A stretch of 64,000 nt of DNA from Actinoplanes couchii (GTDB lineage Bacteria; Actinomycetota; Actinomycetes; Mycobacteriales; Micromonosporaceae): contig NZ_BOMG01000099.1 in the NCBI RefSeq assembly GCF_016862075.1, positions 1 through 64,000 of the forward strand, read 5' to 3'. Below the pieces are notes generated by a model. It was not told the origin of the DNA. It did not search any database and saw only the letters and a list, made by a program, of their open reading frames with translations. Of the stretch, positions 15,656-24,034 are shown piece by piece. Both the position numbers and the translations under genes were made by a program. Position 1 is the stretch's first letter; each line of letters opens with the position of its first letter.

Positions 15656-16371
15656 GGCTCCCCCAGACTGGTCATCCGCTCGGCGACCCGGTCGGCGGAC
15701 GGCCGGGGCAGCTCACCGGCCAGGCGGCCGTCGGCGAGGAACACCACGGTGTCGGCGAACGCGGCCGCGACCGGATCGTGGGTGACCATCAGGACGGTCT
15801 GCCCCCGGTCGTCGACGAGAGCGCGGAGCAGCTCCAGGATCCGGTGGCCGCTGCGGCTGTCCAGGGCGCCGGTCGGTTCGTCGGCGCAGATCAGGTCGGG
15901 CCGGACGACCAGGGCGCGGGCGATCGCCACCCGTTGCCGCTGGCCGCCGGAGAGCTCGGCCGGGCGGCGCTCCCCCAGGCCGGTCAGGCCGACCGCGGCG
16001 AGAACCTCGGCGAGCCGGGCCGGGTCGGGGCGCCGGCCGGCCAGCCGGACCGGCAGCAGCACGTTGTCCGCCACGGTCAGGGCGTCGAGCAGCTGGTACG
16101 ACTGGAAGACGAAGCCGATCCGGTCCCGGCGCAGCACCGTCGTCTCGTTCTCGGAACGCCCGGCCAGGTCGGTGTCGCCCAGCCACACCCGTCCCGAGGT
16201 CGGCCGGTCGAGTCCGGTCGCGCAGTTCAGGAACGTGCTCTTGCCGGAGCCGGACGGGCCCATCACCGCGGTGAACGTGCCCCGCCGGAACCCGGCCGAG
16301 ACCGTGTCGAGCGCGGTCACCCGGCCGTACCGTCTGGTGACCGCGTCCAGGCGTACCGCAAAGGTCGTCAT
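15652..16371 (-). CDS. ABC transporter ATPase (MacB/LolD type)
   Basis: A 239-residue ATPase with Walker A GPSGSGKST (38-46), signature LSGGQRQRVAIARAL and Walker B DLICADEPTGALDS. That spacing marks the LolD/MacB/SalX class that pairs with FtsX permeases. It is the first gene of a two-gene leftward operon, divergent from the pectinesterase. A perfect 18-bp palindrome lies 60-77 bases upstream of its start. Confidence 0.93.
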   Translation of the reverse strand: MTTFAVRLDAVTRRYGRVTALDTVSAGFRRGTFTAVMGPSGSGKSTFLNCATGLDRPTSGRVWLGDTDLAGRSENETTVLRRDRIGFVFQSYQLLDALTVADNVLLPVRLAGRRPDPARLAEVLAAVGLTGLGERRPAELSGGQRQRVAIARALVVRPDLICADEPTGALDSRSGHRILELLRALVDDRGQTVLMVTHDPVAAAFADTVVFLADGRLAGELPRPSADRVAERMTSLGEP

Positions 16372-16430
16372 GTCCGAAAACGCTAGATCGGGCAGCGCCG
16401 GCGGCCCATACGACCAGCCACCGTTTCCGT

Positions 16431-16448
16431 ACTACAGCTAGCTGTAGT
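16431..16448. promoter_or_regulatory. perfect 18-bp palindrome between the ABC exporter and pectinesterase
   Basis: ACTACAGCTAGCTGTAGT reads identically on both strands. The outer ACTACA...TGTAGT resembles BlaI/MecI-type boxes, with wider spacing than is usual for those. It could control either divergent gene. No BlaI-type regulator is in the window. Confidence 0.6.
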
Positions 16449-16469
16449 TATCGATGTTCTTCTATAGTC

Positions 16470-16483
16470 GGAAAGCGCTTACC
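16470..16483. promoter_or_regulatory. LacI-type operator-like sequence before pectinesterase
   Basis: GGAAAGCGCTTACC has the central AAGCGCTT palindrome with CG at the centre, typical of LacI-family operators (CebR/CelR-like sites before plant-polymer enzymes in actinomycetes). It lies 31 bases before the pectinesterase start. Confidence 0.5.
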
Positions 16484-16513
16484 CGCAGGTCTCATCCCCG
16501 AGAGGATCCCCCC

Positions 16514-17497
16514 ATGCCTCGCACCGCCGTCGCTGCCGTGCTGCTCACGGCCGGACTGCTCGCCGTCCCCGAATCGGCGCTCGCAGCCACCTCGTTCACC
16601 GTCGCCACCGACGGATCCGGCAACTACACCACCATCCAGGCCGCCGTCGCCGCCTCCTCGACCGGCGGGGTGATCACCATCAAGGCCGGCACCTACTACG
16701 GGCAGGTGCAGATCCCGGCGAGCAAGTCCGGCATCACCCTGCAAGGCGCGACAGGCACCTCCGGCGACGTGATCATCACCGGGAGCGTGCCGCAGTCGAC
16801 CGCCGGCCCGACCGGCAGCGCCACCGTCTACAACTTGGCGCCGAACAGCACGATCAAAGGCTTGACCATGCAGAACACGTACGGTGCGGGAAGTCAGGCT
16901 CTGGCTCTTTACGCCGCCGGCGACCGGCAGGTCTACCGCAACGTCCAGATGAAGGGTTACCAGGACACGTTCCTGTCCTGGGGCGGCACCGGCAGCTCCC
17001 AGATCCGGCAGTACGTCTACAAGTCCTACATCTCCGGCGTCACCGACTTCATCTACGGCAACGGCGCGGTGGTCATCGACAGCACCACCATCGAGTCGCT
17101 GAACATCGGCAGCTCCAACAACGGCTACATCACCGCCGCCGCCACCGACGACAGCAACCCTTACGGCTTCCTGATCACCAGGTCCACGGTCAAGAGCGCG
17201 GCGGCGTCCCAGACGGTGGCGCTGGGCCGCTGCTGGCACGCCGGGAACGCCGCCGACGCCATCGGCCAGGTCCTGGTCCGCGACTCGACGCTGGGCGGCC
17301 ACATCCGCCAGTCCGGCGCCTGGCAGGACATGAGCGGCTGGTCCTGGCGCACGTGCCGCTTCAACGAGTACAACAACACCGGCGCCGGCGTCACCAACGG
17401 CACCTCCGACCGCCCCCAGATGTCCGCATCGACGGCCGCGAACTACACCGCCCAGAAGTATCTGGCCGGTTCCGACGGCTGGAACCCGGTCCAGTGA
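16514..17497 (+). CDS. secreted pectinesterase (carbohydrate esterase family 8)
   Basis: This 327-residue exported enzyme would remove methyl esters from pectin. The signal peptide ends near ALAA (about residue 25). The family motifs are GYQDTFLSW with Asp151, VTDFIYGNGAVV with Asp178, and LGRCWH with Arg239. The usual Pro of LGRPW is Cys here. It has no carbohydrate-binding module and is compact for the family. A LacI-like operator lies just upstream. A 9-bp inverted repeat covers its stop codon. Confidence 0.93.
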   Translation: MPRTAVAAVLLTAGLLAVPESALAATSFTVATDGSGNYTTIQAAVAASSTGGVITIKAGTYYGQVQIPASKSGITLQGATGTSGDVIITGSVPQSTAGPTGSATVYNLAPNSTIKGLTMQNTYGAGSQALALYAAGDRQVYRNVQMKGYQDTFLSWGGTGSSQIRQYVYKSYISGVTDFIYGNGAVVIDSTTIESLNIGSSNNGYITAAATDDSNPYGFLITRSTVKSAAASQTVALGRCWHAGNAADAIGQVLVRDSTLGGHIRQSGAWQDMSGWSWRTCRFNEYNNTGAGVTNGTSDRPQMSASTAANYTAQKYLAGSDGWNPVQ

Positions 17498-17532
17498 CCG
17501 CCTGAACCCGGGCGACCCGATACGGCGGTCAC
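17494..17532. terminator. inverted repeat spanning two convergent stop codons
   Basis: GTGACCGCC (17494-17502) pairs perfectly with GGCGGTCAC (17524-17532) across a 21-base loop. The left arm contains the pectinesterase TGA and the right arm the stop of the small protein on the other strand. It probably works as a bidirectional terminator without T tracts. Confidence 0.55.
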
Positions 17533-17705
17533 TCGCCTTCCCGGTCTCTTGTCAGGCCGGGAATGTCCTGGGCGGCGAGTTTTATGCCGGCGCACACGGC
17601 GTGTTTGATGATGCTGAAGAGGATGGCGCCGAATGCCGTCAGGAGCAGCAGCCACCCGATCGCCTTGATCAGCAGGACTACCAGTGGATCCCAGTCTTCC
17701 AGCAT
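17529..17705 (-). CDS. small single-span membrane protein
   Basis: A predicted 58-residue protein starting MLEDWDPLVVLLIKAIGWLL. It has one long hydrophobic stretch (about 7-31), then a Cys-containing amphipathic segment and a charged tail. I do not recognise it. The frame stays open upstream to 17876, but the added residues are low-complexity and the hydrophobic start favours the ATG at 17705. GAGGG lies about 11 nt before it, which is loose. It is convergent with pectinesterase. Confidence 0.5.
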   Translation of the reverse strand: MLEDWDPLVVLLIKAIGWLLLLTAFGAILFSIIKHAVCAGIKLAAQDIPGLTRDREGE

Positions 17706-17902
17706 GTGGCACCGGTCCCTCGCGTCGAGTCGGGCGTTCCGCGGCCCGCCCCGGGATGCCCGGACGGATGCCTTCGCACAGTCTGCCGTGATGTTGTGCG
17801 GGACGAGGCTCGCTTGCGGCACCGTGAGGTTCGCCGGGGCCTGCCGATGAGTTCCCGGGGGCCGGCCGGTCTGCACAGTGACGGCTCTTCGAGGAGGACA
17901 TC

Positions 17903-18514
17903 GTGGGTGTTGTTCGGATCGATCTGTTCACTACCTTGGATCTTGTGGCGCAGGCGCCCGGTGGGCCGGACGAGGATCCGGAAGGTGGATTCTCGTTCGG
18001 TGGGTGGCAGGCTCCGCTGATGGACGAGACGGTCGGGGACTCGGTGATGAGCGGGCTCCGGGACTGTGACGCTCTGCTGCTCGGGCGGAAGACCTATGAC
18101 ATCTGGGCCGGCTACTGGCCCACCAAGGACGACGAGATCGGGCGGCTGTTCAACCGCATTCCGAAGTACGTGGCCTCCCGCGGCACGCCGGAACTGTCCT
18201 GGGCCGGCTCCAGCCTGATCGGGGGCGAGCTGGCGGACGGCGTACGCGAAATCCGGGAAAAGCATGAGAACGTGCACGTGATCGGGAGTCTCGACCTGGT
18301 GCAGACCCTGCTGCGGGAGAAGCTCTTCGACCGGCTGACGCTGTGGGTCTATCCGATTCTGCTCGGCGCCGGGAAGAAGGTCTTCGACGGCGGGCCGGTG
18401 CCCACGAATCTGACCCTGCTGGAGCCGCCGGTGGCCGGGAACGCCGGCGCCGTGACGCTGCACTACGGGCTGGCCGACGGGATTCCCGGCACCGGGGACA
18501 TGTCGGCGCGATAG
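17903..18514 (+). CDS. dihydrofolate reductase / RibD C-terminal-domain protein
   Basis: A 203-residue protein of the bacterial RibD_C family (YwjB/YyaP-like). It has the N-terminal strand VVRIDLFTTLDLV, the nucleotide-binding ALLLGRKTYDIWAGYWP near 58-74, the central NVHVIGSLDLVQTLL and the C-terminal LTLWVYPILLGAGKKVFDGG. Such proteins bind NADPH and reduce unknown substrates. GAGGAGG precedes the GTG start with good spacing. A strong hairpin follows its stop. Confidence 0.88.
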   Translation: MGVVRIDLFTTLDLVAQAPGGPDEDPEGGFSFGGWQAPLMDETVGDSVMSGLRDCDALLLGRKTYDIWAGYWPTKDDEIGRLFNRIPKYVASRGTPELSWAGSSLIGGELADGVREIREKHENVHVIGSLDLVQTLLREKLFDRLTLWVYPILLGAGKKVFDGGPVPTNLTLLEPPVAGNAGAVTLHYGLADGIPGTGDMSAR

Positions 18515-18518
18515 CGGA

Positions 18519-18547
18519 ACGGCGCCCCGGACGATCCGGGGCGCCGT
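18519..18547. terminator. 13-bp-stem hairpin between convergent genes
   Basis: ACGGCGCCCCGGA pairs perfectly with TCCGGGGCGCCGT around a CGA loop. It sits 5 bases after the RibD-like gene and 4 bases beyond the end of the DUF4173-like gene, so it can serve both. There is no T tract, as is common at high GC. Confidence 0.8.
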
Positions 18548-18550
18548 CGG

Positions 18551-20818
18551 TCATCTGCGTGTCTTGGGCAGGTCGAACTGGTCGGCTGCCCGGCAGTCCC
18601 TCTGGTTGCCGATCGATCCCGGCGGCAGCTGTTTCAGGGCCTCCCGGGCCTGCTGACGGCCCAGGTTCCAGGCGTACCAGGGATCGTCGTCCTTGAGGTC
18701 GGCGGCGATCCAGCTGAGCGTGCACCGGCGTACCGGATCGGGCAGTTTGGTCAGTGCCGGGGTGGCGTCGGCGGACAGCGCCCGCAGATACCAGGCGTCG
18801 ATCTTGCCGGAGCCCTGGTAACGCAGCGCGTTGCGGCTGGCCACGTAACCCTCCGGGTTGAGGGCGGCGAGGCCGAGCAGCATCAGCACGGCGAGACCGA
18901 CGGTGGTGCCGGGGATCCACCTGCCCTGCCATTTGACGCCGGCCACCGCGATCATCACGAAGATCACGCCGAGCAGCATCTCCGACGCCATCACGAAGAT
19001 CCGTTCGCCGGTGAAGCTGTACACCCGCTGGTACGTCCACATCCGGGACAGCGCGGACGCCACGATCACCACGCTCAGACCACAGAGCAGGCCCAGCAGT
19101 ACGCGCAGCAGCACCCGTTCCACCTTCTGCTCGCGTTTCGCCCAGCGGGCCAGCCCGGCGATCAGCGCCAGCGACAGCAGGGTGACCGCCACCAGCTGCC
19201 AGAAGCCGCTGCGGGCGTACTCGGCGTAGCTGAGCTTGGCGGTCTTCAGCACGTGATCGTTGCCGCCGAACAGCACGGTGAACTGGACCGCCACGAACCC
19301 GGCGAACAGCAGCACCAGCGCGGCGCCGGCCGGGGCCCATTCGAGCAGCCCGAACCGGCCCTTACCCGCCCGGTCCAGACTGGACAGGGTGGGCGGGGCG
19401 GACAGCGTGTAGATGCCGGAGATCGCGAGCAGGGCACCGGCCACGGCCAGGAAGATCCACTGGAAGATCGAGCCGACGGCGAAGTCGGGCACCGCGTCGT
19501 CCAGCAGTTTCGAGAACGCCATGTCGGCCGACGACAGCAGCGCGCCGAAGACGAGCAGCACCACGGCGGTCAGCGCGGCCGAGAAGACGATCCGGCGGGC
19601 GATGCCCGGGTTCCGGCCGCCCTTCAGGTGCCGGCTCACCCACGGGATGCCGACCAGCGCCGCCCACGGGGCCGCGATCAGGCTGAACAGGATCGACCGG
19701 ATCTGCCGGCCGCCGACGATCGCCAGCGCGGTGCATCCGAGCGCGCCGAGCACACTGAACGTGACCAGCCACCACGCGTTCCGGAACGCCGGGACCAGCA
19801 TCAGGGCGAGCGCCGCCGCGGCCCAGCCGCCGCGGATCAGGCGTTCCTTGGCCGGCAGGCCTTCGGACGCCCGGACGGCGAACACCACACCCAGGGTGAG
19901 CGCGAGCCAGGCCAGGAACCAGCCGACACCGACCCGGCCCAACGGCAGGAAGACCAGGAAACCCAGGGCCCCCGTCAGTACGCCGGCCGGAACCGCCCAG
20001 CCCTTGGCGTCCTTCGGCCCCGTCCAGTGCTTCGCCCGGAACGTCTGCCAGGCGGTGGGCGGCTGCTCGTAGGACCCCCAGGGCCGAGGGTAAAGCCCTT
20101 GCGGATGCGGCCCTTGCGGGTGCCGGCCTTGTGGATGGGCCCCTTGCGGCTGCTGTCCCTGTGGATGAGTTTCTTGCTGCTGTCCAGGAGGCTGAGTCCC
20201 CTGTGGATGCGATCCCGGTGAACCATGCCGCTGCGGCGCCTGTGGATTCGTCGCCTGTGGATTCAACGCCTGTGGATTCGGCGGCGGGGCGACGGATTTC
20301 GCTTTGGCCTGCTCATCCGTCCCGGCACCGACAACAGCGGCAGCCGCGGTCGAAGCCTGGCCCGGCGTTGTGGACGAGGCCGCGTCTGTGAACGAGGCCG
20401 CGTCTGTGGACGGCGTTCCGCCTGTGGACGAGGTCCCCGCTGTGGACGAGGTCCCCGCTGTGGACGAGGTCCCCGCTGTGGACGGGGCCGCGGTTGTGGA
20501 TACGGCCGACGCCGGGACCATCGGTACGAAAAGGGCGTATCCCCGCGTACCAGATGGAATTTGAACCGGGATCGCCCATGCCGTCTCGCCGTCGGCCCCC
20601 GGCCACACCATCGACGGGAGCGCGTCGTTGGGCGGCATGACCAGGATTTGCGGCGCCGGCACGCCTGCCGGGGCATCCGAAGGGTTTGACGCCTCGGGCT
20701 CGGCGTCTGACGGATCCGTGGGGTCGGCTCTGGTGCTCGGGGGGCCCGTCGGTTCGGGCTTGGCGCCCGTAGGCACGGCCGGAGCCGGGTCCGGCTGCTC
20801 TGGTGGCAGGTCTGCCAC
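18551..20818 (-). CDS. DUF4173/DUF4153-like multi-span membrane protein with a repeat-rich N-terminus
   Basis: A 755-residue protein. Residues 1 to about 250 are disordered and Pro/Ser/Thr/Gln-rich. They include STAGTS repeats (18-bp perfect DNA repeats) and NPQA and HPQG repeats. Residues ~255-690 hold about 10-12 membrane segments. The soluble C-terminus (RRCTLSWIAADLKDDDPWYA) matches the tail of DUF4173 proteins, whose function is unknown. The GTG start has AGGAGG 5 nt upstream. The long tail is probably cytoplasmic or wall-facing and could be an assembly or tethering region; this is inference. Confidence 0.8.
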   Translation of the reverse strand: MADLPPEQPDPAPAVPTGAKPEPTGPPSTRADPTDPSDAEPEASNPSDAPAGVPAPQILVMPPNDALPSMVWPGADGETAWAIPVQIPSGTRGYALFVPMVPASAVSTTAAPSTAGTSSTAGTSSTAGTSSTGGTPSTDAASFTDAASSTTPGQASTAAAAVVGAGTDEQAKAKSVAPPPNPQALNPQATNPQAPQRHGSPGSHPQGTQPPGQQQETHPQGQQPQGAHPQGRHPQGPHPQGLYPRPWGSYEQPPTAWQTFRAKHWTGPKDAKGWAVPAGVLTGALGFLVFLPLGRVGVGWFLAWLALTLGVVFAVRASEGLPAKERLIRGGWAAAALALMLVPAFRNAWWLVTFSVLGALGCTALAIVGGRQIRSILFSLIAAPWAALVGIPWVSRHLKGGRNPGIARRIVFSAALTAVVLLVFGALLSSADMAFSKLLDDAVPDFAVGSIFQWIFLAVAGALLAISGIYTLSAPPTLSSLDRAGKGRFGLLEWAPAGAALVLLFAGFVAVQFTVLFGGNDHVLKTAKLSYAEYARSGFWQLVAVTLLSLALIAGLARWAKREQKVERVLLRVLLGLLCGLSVVIVASALSRMWTYQRVYSFTGERIFVMASEMLLGVIFVMIAVAGVKWQGRWIPGTTVGLAVLMLLGLAALNPEGYVASRNALRYQGSGKIDAWYLRALSADATPALTKLPDPVRRCTLSWIAADLKDDDPWYAWNLGRQQAREALKQLPPGSIGNQRDCRAADQFDLPKTRR
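20423..20476. repeat. three perfect 18-bp repeats in the DUF4173-like gene
   Basis: TGTGGACGAGGTCCCCGC occurs three times in a row, with diverged copies on both sides. On the coding strand it gives repeated Ala-Gly-Thr-Ser-Ser-Thr. The perfect identity implies recent expansion. Confidence 0.85.
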
Positions 20819-20889
20819 TGCACCCTCCTAGGTCGCTCGGTTCGCACACTGTAGGGCGTACGCACGGCAATTTCTACGCCGGGACGTGT

Positions 20890-20930
20890 CCGTATCGCCG
20901 CGACGGCGGGAGTGATTGGCACGGATACGG
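20890..20930. promoter_or_regulatory. inverted repeat in the divergent gap before thiM
   Basis: CCGTATC (20890-20896) and GATACGG (20924-20930) form perfect 7-bp arms separated by 27 bases in the 254-bp gap between the DUF4173-like gene and thiM. They could be two half-sites for a GntR-type dimer. I see no riboswitch consensus in this gap. Confidence 0.3.
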
Positions 20931-20973
20931 GAGTTCACCCGCGACCGCATCTCCTACTGAAGGCGAAGAGATA

Positions 20974-21060
20974 ATGGGATATGAGACCTGGATCACCAGC
21001 CACAACGATGATCGGTCCTACACTCGGCCTCACTGTATGCAGCGGTATGCAGAAAGCTGA
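20974..21060 (+). CDS. possible 28-residue leader peptide before thiM
   Basis: An ATG-started frame of 28 codons (begins MGYETWITSHNDDRSYTRPH) ends with TGA 12 bases before thiM. GAAGAG lies 4-5 bases before its ATG, and the thiM Shine-Dalgarno GGAGGAG immediately follows its stop. It could be a regulatory leader or chance. The base composition is less GC-rich than its neighbours, so ordinary coding bias is weak. Confidence 0.35.
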   Translation: MGYETWITSHNDDRSYTRPHCMQRYAES

Positions 21061-21072
21061 GGAGGAGCGACC

Positions 21073-21924
21073 ATGGCGACCTGGAAGGACGCGGACGTCC
21101 GCGAGGACTGGGCGAAGATCGGTGCACGCGGGCCGTTCGTCTACGGACTCACCAACTACATCGCGGCCAACCTCAGCGCCAACGTGCTGCTCGCCGCGGG
21201 TGCCGGGCCGGCCATCGGCGCCGCTTCGGACTGGACCACCACGTTCCCGGCCGGGGCGAGCGCGGTGTGGATCAACACGGCCGCGCTGATGAGCAGCGAC
21301 GAGGAGTCGTTGCGCGCCGTCGCCCGGACCGCGCATCAGGCCGGCACCCCGTGGGTGCTCGACCCGGTCGCGGTCGGCGCCGGCGCCGCCGGGTACGACG
21401 ACTTCGTCCGCTCGCTGCTGGAGTTCCGCCCGGCCGCGATCCGCGGCAACGCCAGCGAGCTGATCGCCCTCGCGGGCGGCGCGGCGACCGGCAAGGGCGT
21501 GGAGACCACCGTCGACTCGGCCGAGGCGGTCGCCGCGGTGTCCGGGTTCGCCGCCCGGATCGGCACGGTGGTGGCGGTCAGCGGCCCGGTCGACTACCTC
21601 ACCGACGGCACCCGGACGGTCGAGGTGCCCGGTGGTGACGTGCGCCTGACCCGGGTCACCGGCGCGGGTTGCGCGCTCGGGGCACTGACCGCCGCCGCGA
21701 TCTTCGCGACCGGGGACGCGTTCCGGGGCGCCGTTGTCGCGCACGCCGCCTACGCCGAGGCCGCCGAGCGGGCCGGCGCGCGCACCCGCGGCACCGGTTC
21801 GTTCGCGGTGGCCCTGGTGGACGAACTGTCGCTGCTGGCCGAAGCGGGCACCGCGGCGAGCACCGCAGCGCGCAGCGCAACGAGCAACGAGGCGAAGGAC
21901 GAAGCGGGGAACGAGGCGGCATGA
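21073..21924 (+). CDS. thiM: hydroxyethylthiazole kinase homologue
   Basis: A ribokinase-fold kinase of 283 residues that would phosphorylate 4-methyl-5-(2-hydroxyethyl)thiazole in thiamine salvage. The N-terminal VYGLTNYIAANLSANVLLA and the catalytic loop VTGAGCALGAL with Cys200 are family hallmarks. The substrate-site motif usually seen as GASPxM is GAGPAI here, so the pocket has changed. The last ~25 residues are an Ala/Glu/Asn-rich tail coded by short repeats. GGAGGAG precedes the ATG. The stop overlaps the next ATG (ATGA). The gene is not next to thiE or thiD; it leads a sulfur-flavoured operon. Confidence 0.85.
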   Translation: MATWKDADVREDWAKIGARGPFVYGLTNYIAANLSANVLLAAGAGPAIGAASDWTTTFPAGASAVWINTAALMSSDEESLRAVARTAHQAGTPWVLDPVAVGAGAAGYDDFVRSLLEFRPAAIRGNASELIALAGGAATGKGVETTVDSAEAVAAVSGFAARIGTVVAVSGPVDYLTDGTRTVEVPGGDVRLTRVTGAGCALGALTAAAIFATGDAFRGAVVAHAAYAEAAERAGARTRGTGSFAVALVDELSLLAEAGTAASTAARSATSNEAKDEAGNEAA

Positions 21925-23258
21925 CCCGGCAGATCCACCTCGGCGCCTTCCTCAACGCCGGCGTTCAGGGCACCGCCGGCTGGCGGCATCCCGACGCGTC
22001 CCCGAAGTTCCTGACCGCCGATCACTACGTACGCATGGCAAAGATCCTGGAAGAGGGCCGTTTCGACTTCGCCTTCGTGCCGGACGCGCTCAGCGTCCCC
22101 AGGAGTCTCGGCGGCTCGTTCGCCCCAGCCGTGAACTGGGGTTCCGGCACACCCCGGCTGGACCCGATCCCGGTGGTGTCGATGATGGCCGCCGCCACCA
22201 CCCACCTGGGTGTGGCCGCGACCGTGTCCACCGGTTACCACGAGCCGTACAACGTGGCCCGCGAGTTCGCCACCCTCGACCACCTGACCGGCGGCCGGTC
22301 CGGCTGGAACGTGGTGACCAGTTTCCAGGACGCCGAGGCGCAGAACTTCGGCCAGCGCAGACTCCCGCCCCGGGACCAGCGGTACGGCCGGGCCGAGGAG
22401 TTCCTCGAGGTCACCACCCGGCTCTGGGACAGCTGGGCGGACGACGCGATCGTCGGCGACAAACAGTCCGGTGTCTTCGGCCGCCCGGAGGCCGTCGAGG
22501 CGCTCGACCACGAGGGTGAGCACTTCCGGGTGCGGGGCCCGCTCAGTGTGCCGCGCCCGCCCCAGGGCTACCCGGTGATCATCCAGGCCGGGGCCAGCGA
22601 GTCGGGCCGGAGTTTCGCCGCCCGCTGGGCCGACGTGATCTTCTGCAGTCACGCGTCGCTGGAGTCGGCGATCGCGTTCTACACCGATGTGAAGGCGCGC
22701 GCCGCCGCGCACGGTCGCGACCCGGACCAGCTGAAGATCCTGCCCGCGGCCACCCCGGTGATCGGCCGGGACACCGCGGACGCGATCGCGCGCCACGAGG
22801 CGTTCGCCGATCTGGTGTCGGTGGAGGCCGGGCTGTCCCGGCTGGCCTACCACGTCAACGTCGACCTGACGAAGTACGACCCGGACGGCCCGCTGCCCCC
22901 GCTGGAGGAGGTCGGGGTGGAGGGGCACTATCGGGAGGTGGTCGAGTTCGCCGCGAAGAACGAGCTGACGGTCGGGCAGATCGGCAGGTGGTACGGCGCC
23001 CGCACCGAGGGCAGCATGGTCGGCTCGGCCGGTGAGATCGCCGACGTCATCGAACAGTGGGTGGATGCCGGAGCCGCCGACGGTTTCGTGATCCAGGCCG
23101 CGCACGTGCCGGGTTCGTTCGACGAGTTCGTGACCGGGGTGGTGCCGGAGTTGCAGCGGCGCGGCCGGTTCCGCACCGAGTACGAGGGTACGACCCTGCG
23201 GGACAACCTGGGACTGAACCGTCCTGGGCGCGGCGAGTGGAAGGCGCGACGCGCATGA
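21921..23258 (+). CDS. LLM-class flavin monooxygenase (NtaA/SnaA/DszA family)
   Basis: A 445-residue FMN-dependent (reduced-flavin) oxygenase. The N-terminus IHLGAFLNAGVQGTAGWRHP, the central DHLTGGRSGWNVVTS and PVIIQAGASESGRSFAA place it with NtaA/DszA/SoxA enzymes that attack C-S or C-N bonds in heterocycles, chelators and sulfones. A separate NADH:flavin reductase would be needed and none is adjacent. It overlaps thiM and the sulfurtransferase by ATGA on both sides. Oxidation of a thiazole or related sulfur compound is inferred from the operon only. Confidence 0.88.
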   Translation: MTRQIHLGAFLNAGVQGTAGWRHPDASPKFLTADHYVRMAKILEEGRFDFAFVPDALSVPRSLGGSFAPAVNWGSGTPRLDPIPVVSMMAAATTHLGVAATVSTGYHEPYNVAREFATLDHLTGGRSGWNVVTSFQDAEAQNFGQRRLPPRDQRYGRAEEFLEVTTRLWDSWADDAIVGDKQSGVFGRPEAVEALDHEGEHFRVRGPLSVPRPPQGYPVIIQAGASESGRSFAARWADVIFCSHASLESAIAFYTDVKARAAAHGRDPDQLKILPAATPVIGRDTADAIARHEAFADLVSVEAGLSRLAYHVNVDLTKYDPDGPLPPLEEVGVEGHYREVVEFAAKNELTVGQIGRWYGARTEGSMVGSAGEIADVIEQWVDAGAADGFVIQAAHVPGSFDEFVTGVVPELQRRGRFRTEYEGTTLRDNLGLNRPGRGEWKARRA

Positions 23259-24034
23259 CCGGACCACTGGTGAGCGTGGCGTGGCTGCGCGAGCACCTCG
23301 ACGACGTGGTGCTGCTGGACGCCTCGATCGACCGTACAACAGATGGTTTTGCATCGGGGTTGGCCGACTTCACCGCGGAACACCTTCCTGGAGCCCGCTT
23401 CGCGGACATCTTCGCCGCGTTCTCCGACCCCGGTGCGCCGTTCCTCTTCACCATGCCGGCGGTGGGCGCGCTGGAGAAGGCCGCGACTTCCCTGGGTGTA
23501 CGCGACGGAGCACAGGTCGTCGTCTACGACCGCAACGGCGGAGCGTGGGCCGCCCGGATCTGGTGGCTGCTGCGCGTGCACGGCTTCACCAGCGTCTACG
23601 TGCTCGACGGCGGCCTGGCGGCCTGGGCCGGCCCGCTGGAGTCCGGTCCCCCGGAAGCGCCCGCGGTCACCGGGGAGCTGACCCTGCGGGAACCCGGCCC
23701 GGTCACCGCCGACTTCGACGAGGTGACCCGGACCCCCGGCGACAAACTGGTCTGCGCGCTGCGGACCGAGCGTTTCGACGCCGGCCACATCCCCGGAAGC
23801 GTCAGCCTGCCGTACAACTCCCTGTTGTACCCCGACGGCACCCTGGACGTGGCGGCGGTCCGTTCCCGGGCGGCCGGCATCGGCCTGGACGCGACGAGTG
23901 TCGTCTACTGCGGCGGCGGCATCAACGCGGCGGGCCTGATCCTGGCCCTGGACGCGGCCGGCCTGCCGCTGCCCCGCATGTACGACGGATCCCTCAGCGA
24001 GTGGCGCACCCGCCGAGACATAGCATCCACTTGA
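23255..24034 (+). CDS. two-domain rhodanese-like sulfurtransferase
   Basis: A 259-residue protein with two rhodanese domains (about 1-125 and 145-259). The catalytic Cys219 lies in the loop VVYCGGGIN, resembling the CGSGVT loop of thiosulfate/3-mercaptopyruvate sulfurtransferases but with Ile-Asn at the end. The second domain has AGHIPGSVSLPYN. It would carry persulfide sulfur from a thiol donor to an acceptor such as cyanide or sulfite. It is translationally coupled to the monooxygenase before it and to the GntR gene after it. Confidence 0.87.
   Translation: MTGPLVSVAWLREHLDDVVLLDASIDRTTDGFASGLADFTAEHLPGARFADIFAAFSDPGAPFLFTMPAVGALEKAATSLGVRDGAQVVVYDRNGGAWAARIWWLLRVHGFTSVYVLDGGLAAWAGPLESGPPEAPAVTGELTLREPGPVTADFDEVTRTPGDKLVCALRTERFDAGHIPGSVSLPYNSLLYPDGTLDVAAVRSRAAGIGLDATSVVYCGGGINAAGLILALDAAGLPLPRMYDGSLSEWRTRRDIAST

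Noticed and set aside
20830..21072. TPP riboswitch before thiM
   Set aside because: I looked for the CTGAGA, ACC-rich and GAACCTGA...GCG(A)AGGGA blocks of the THI element and did not find them in the leader.
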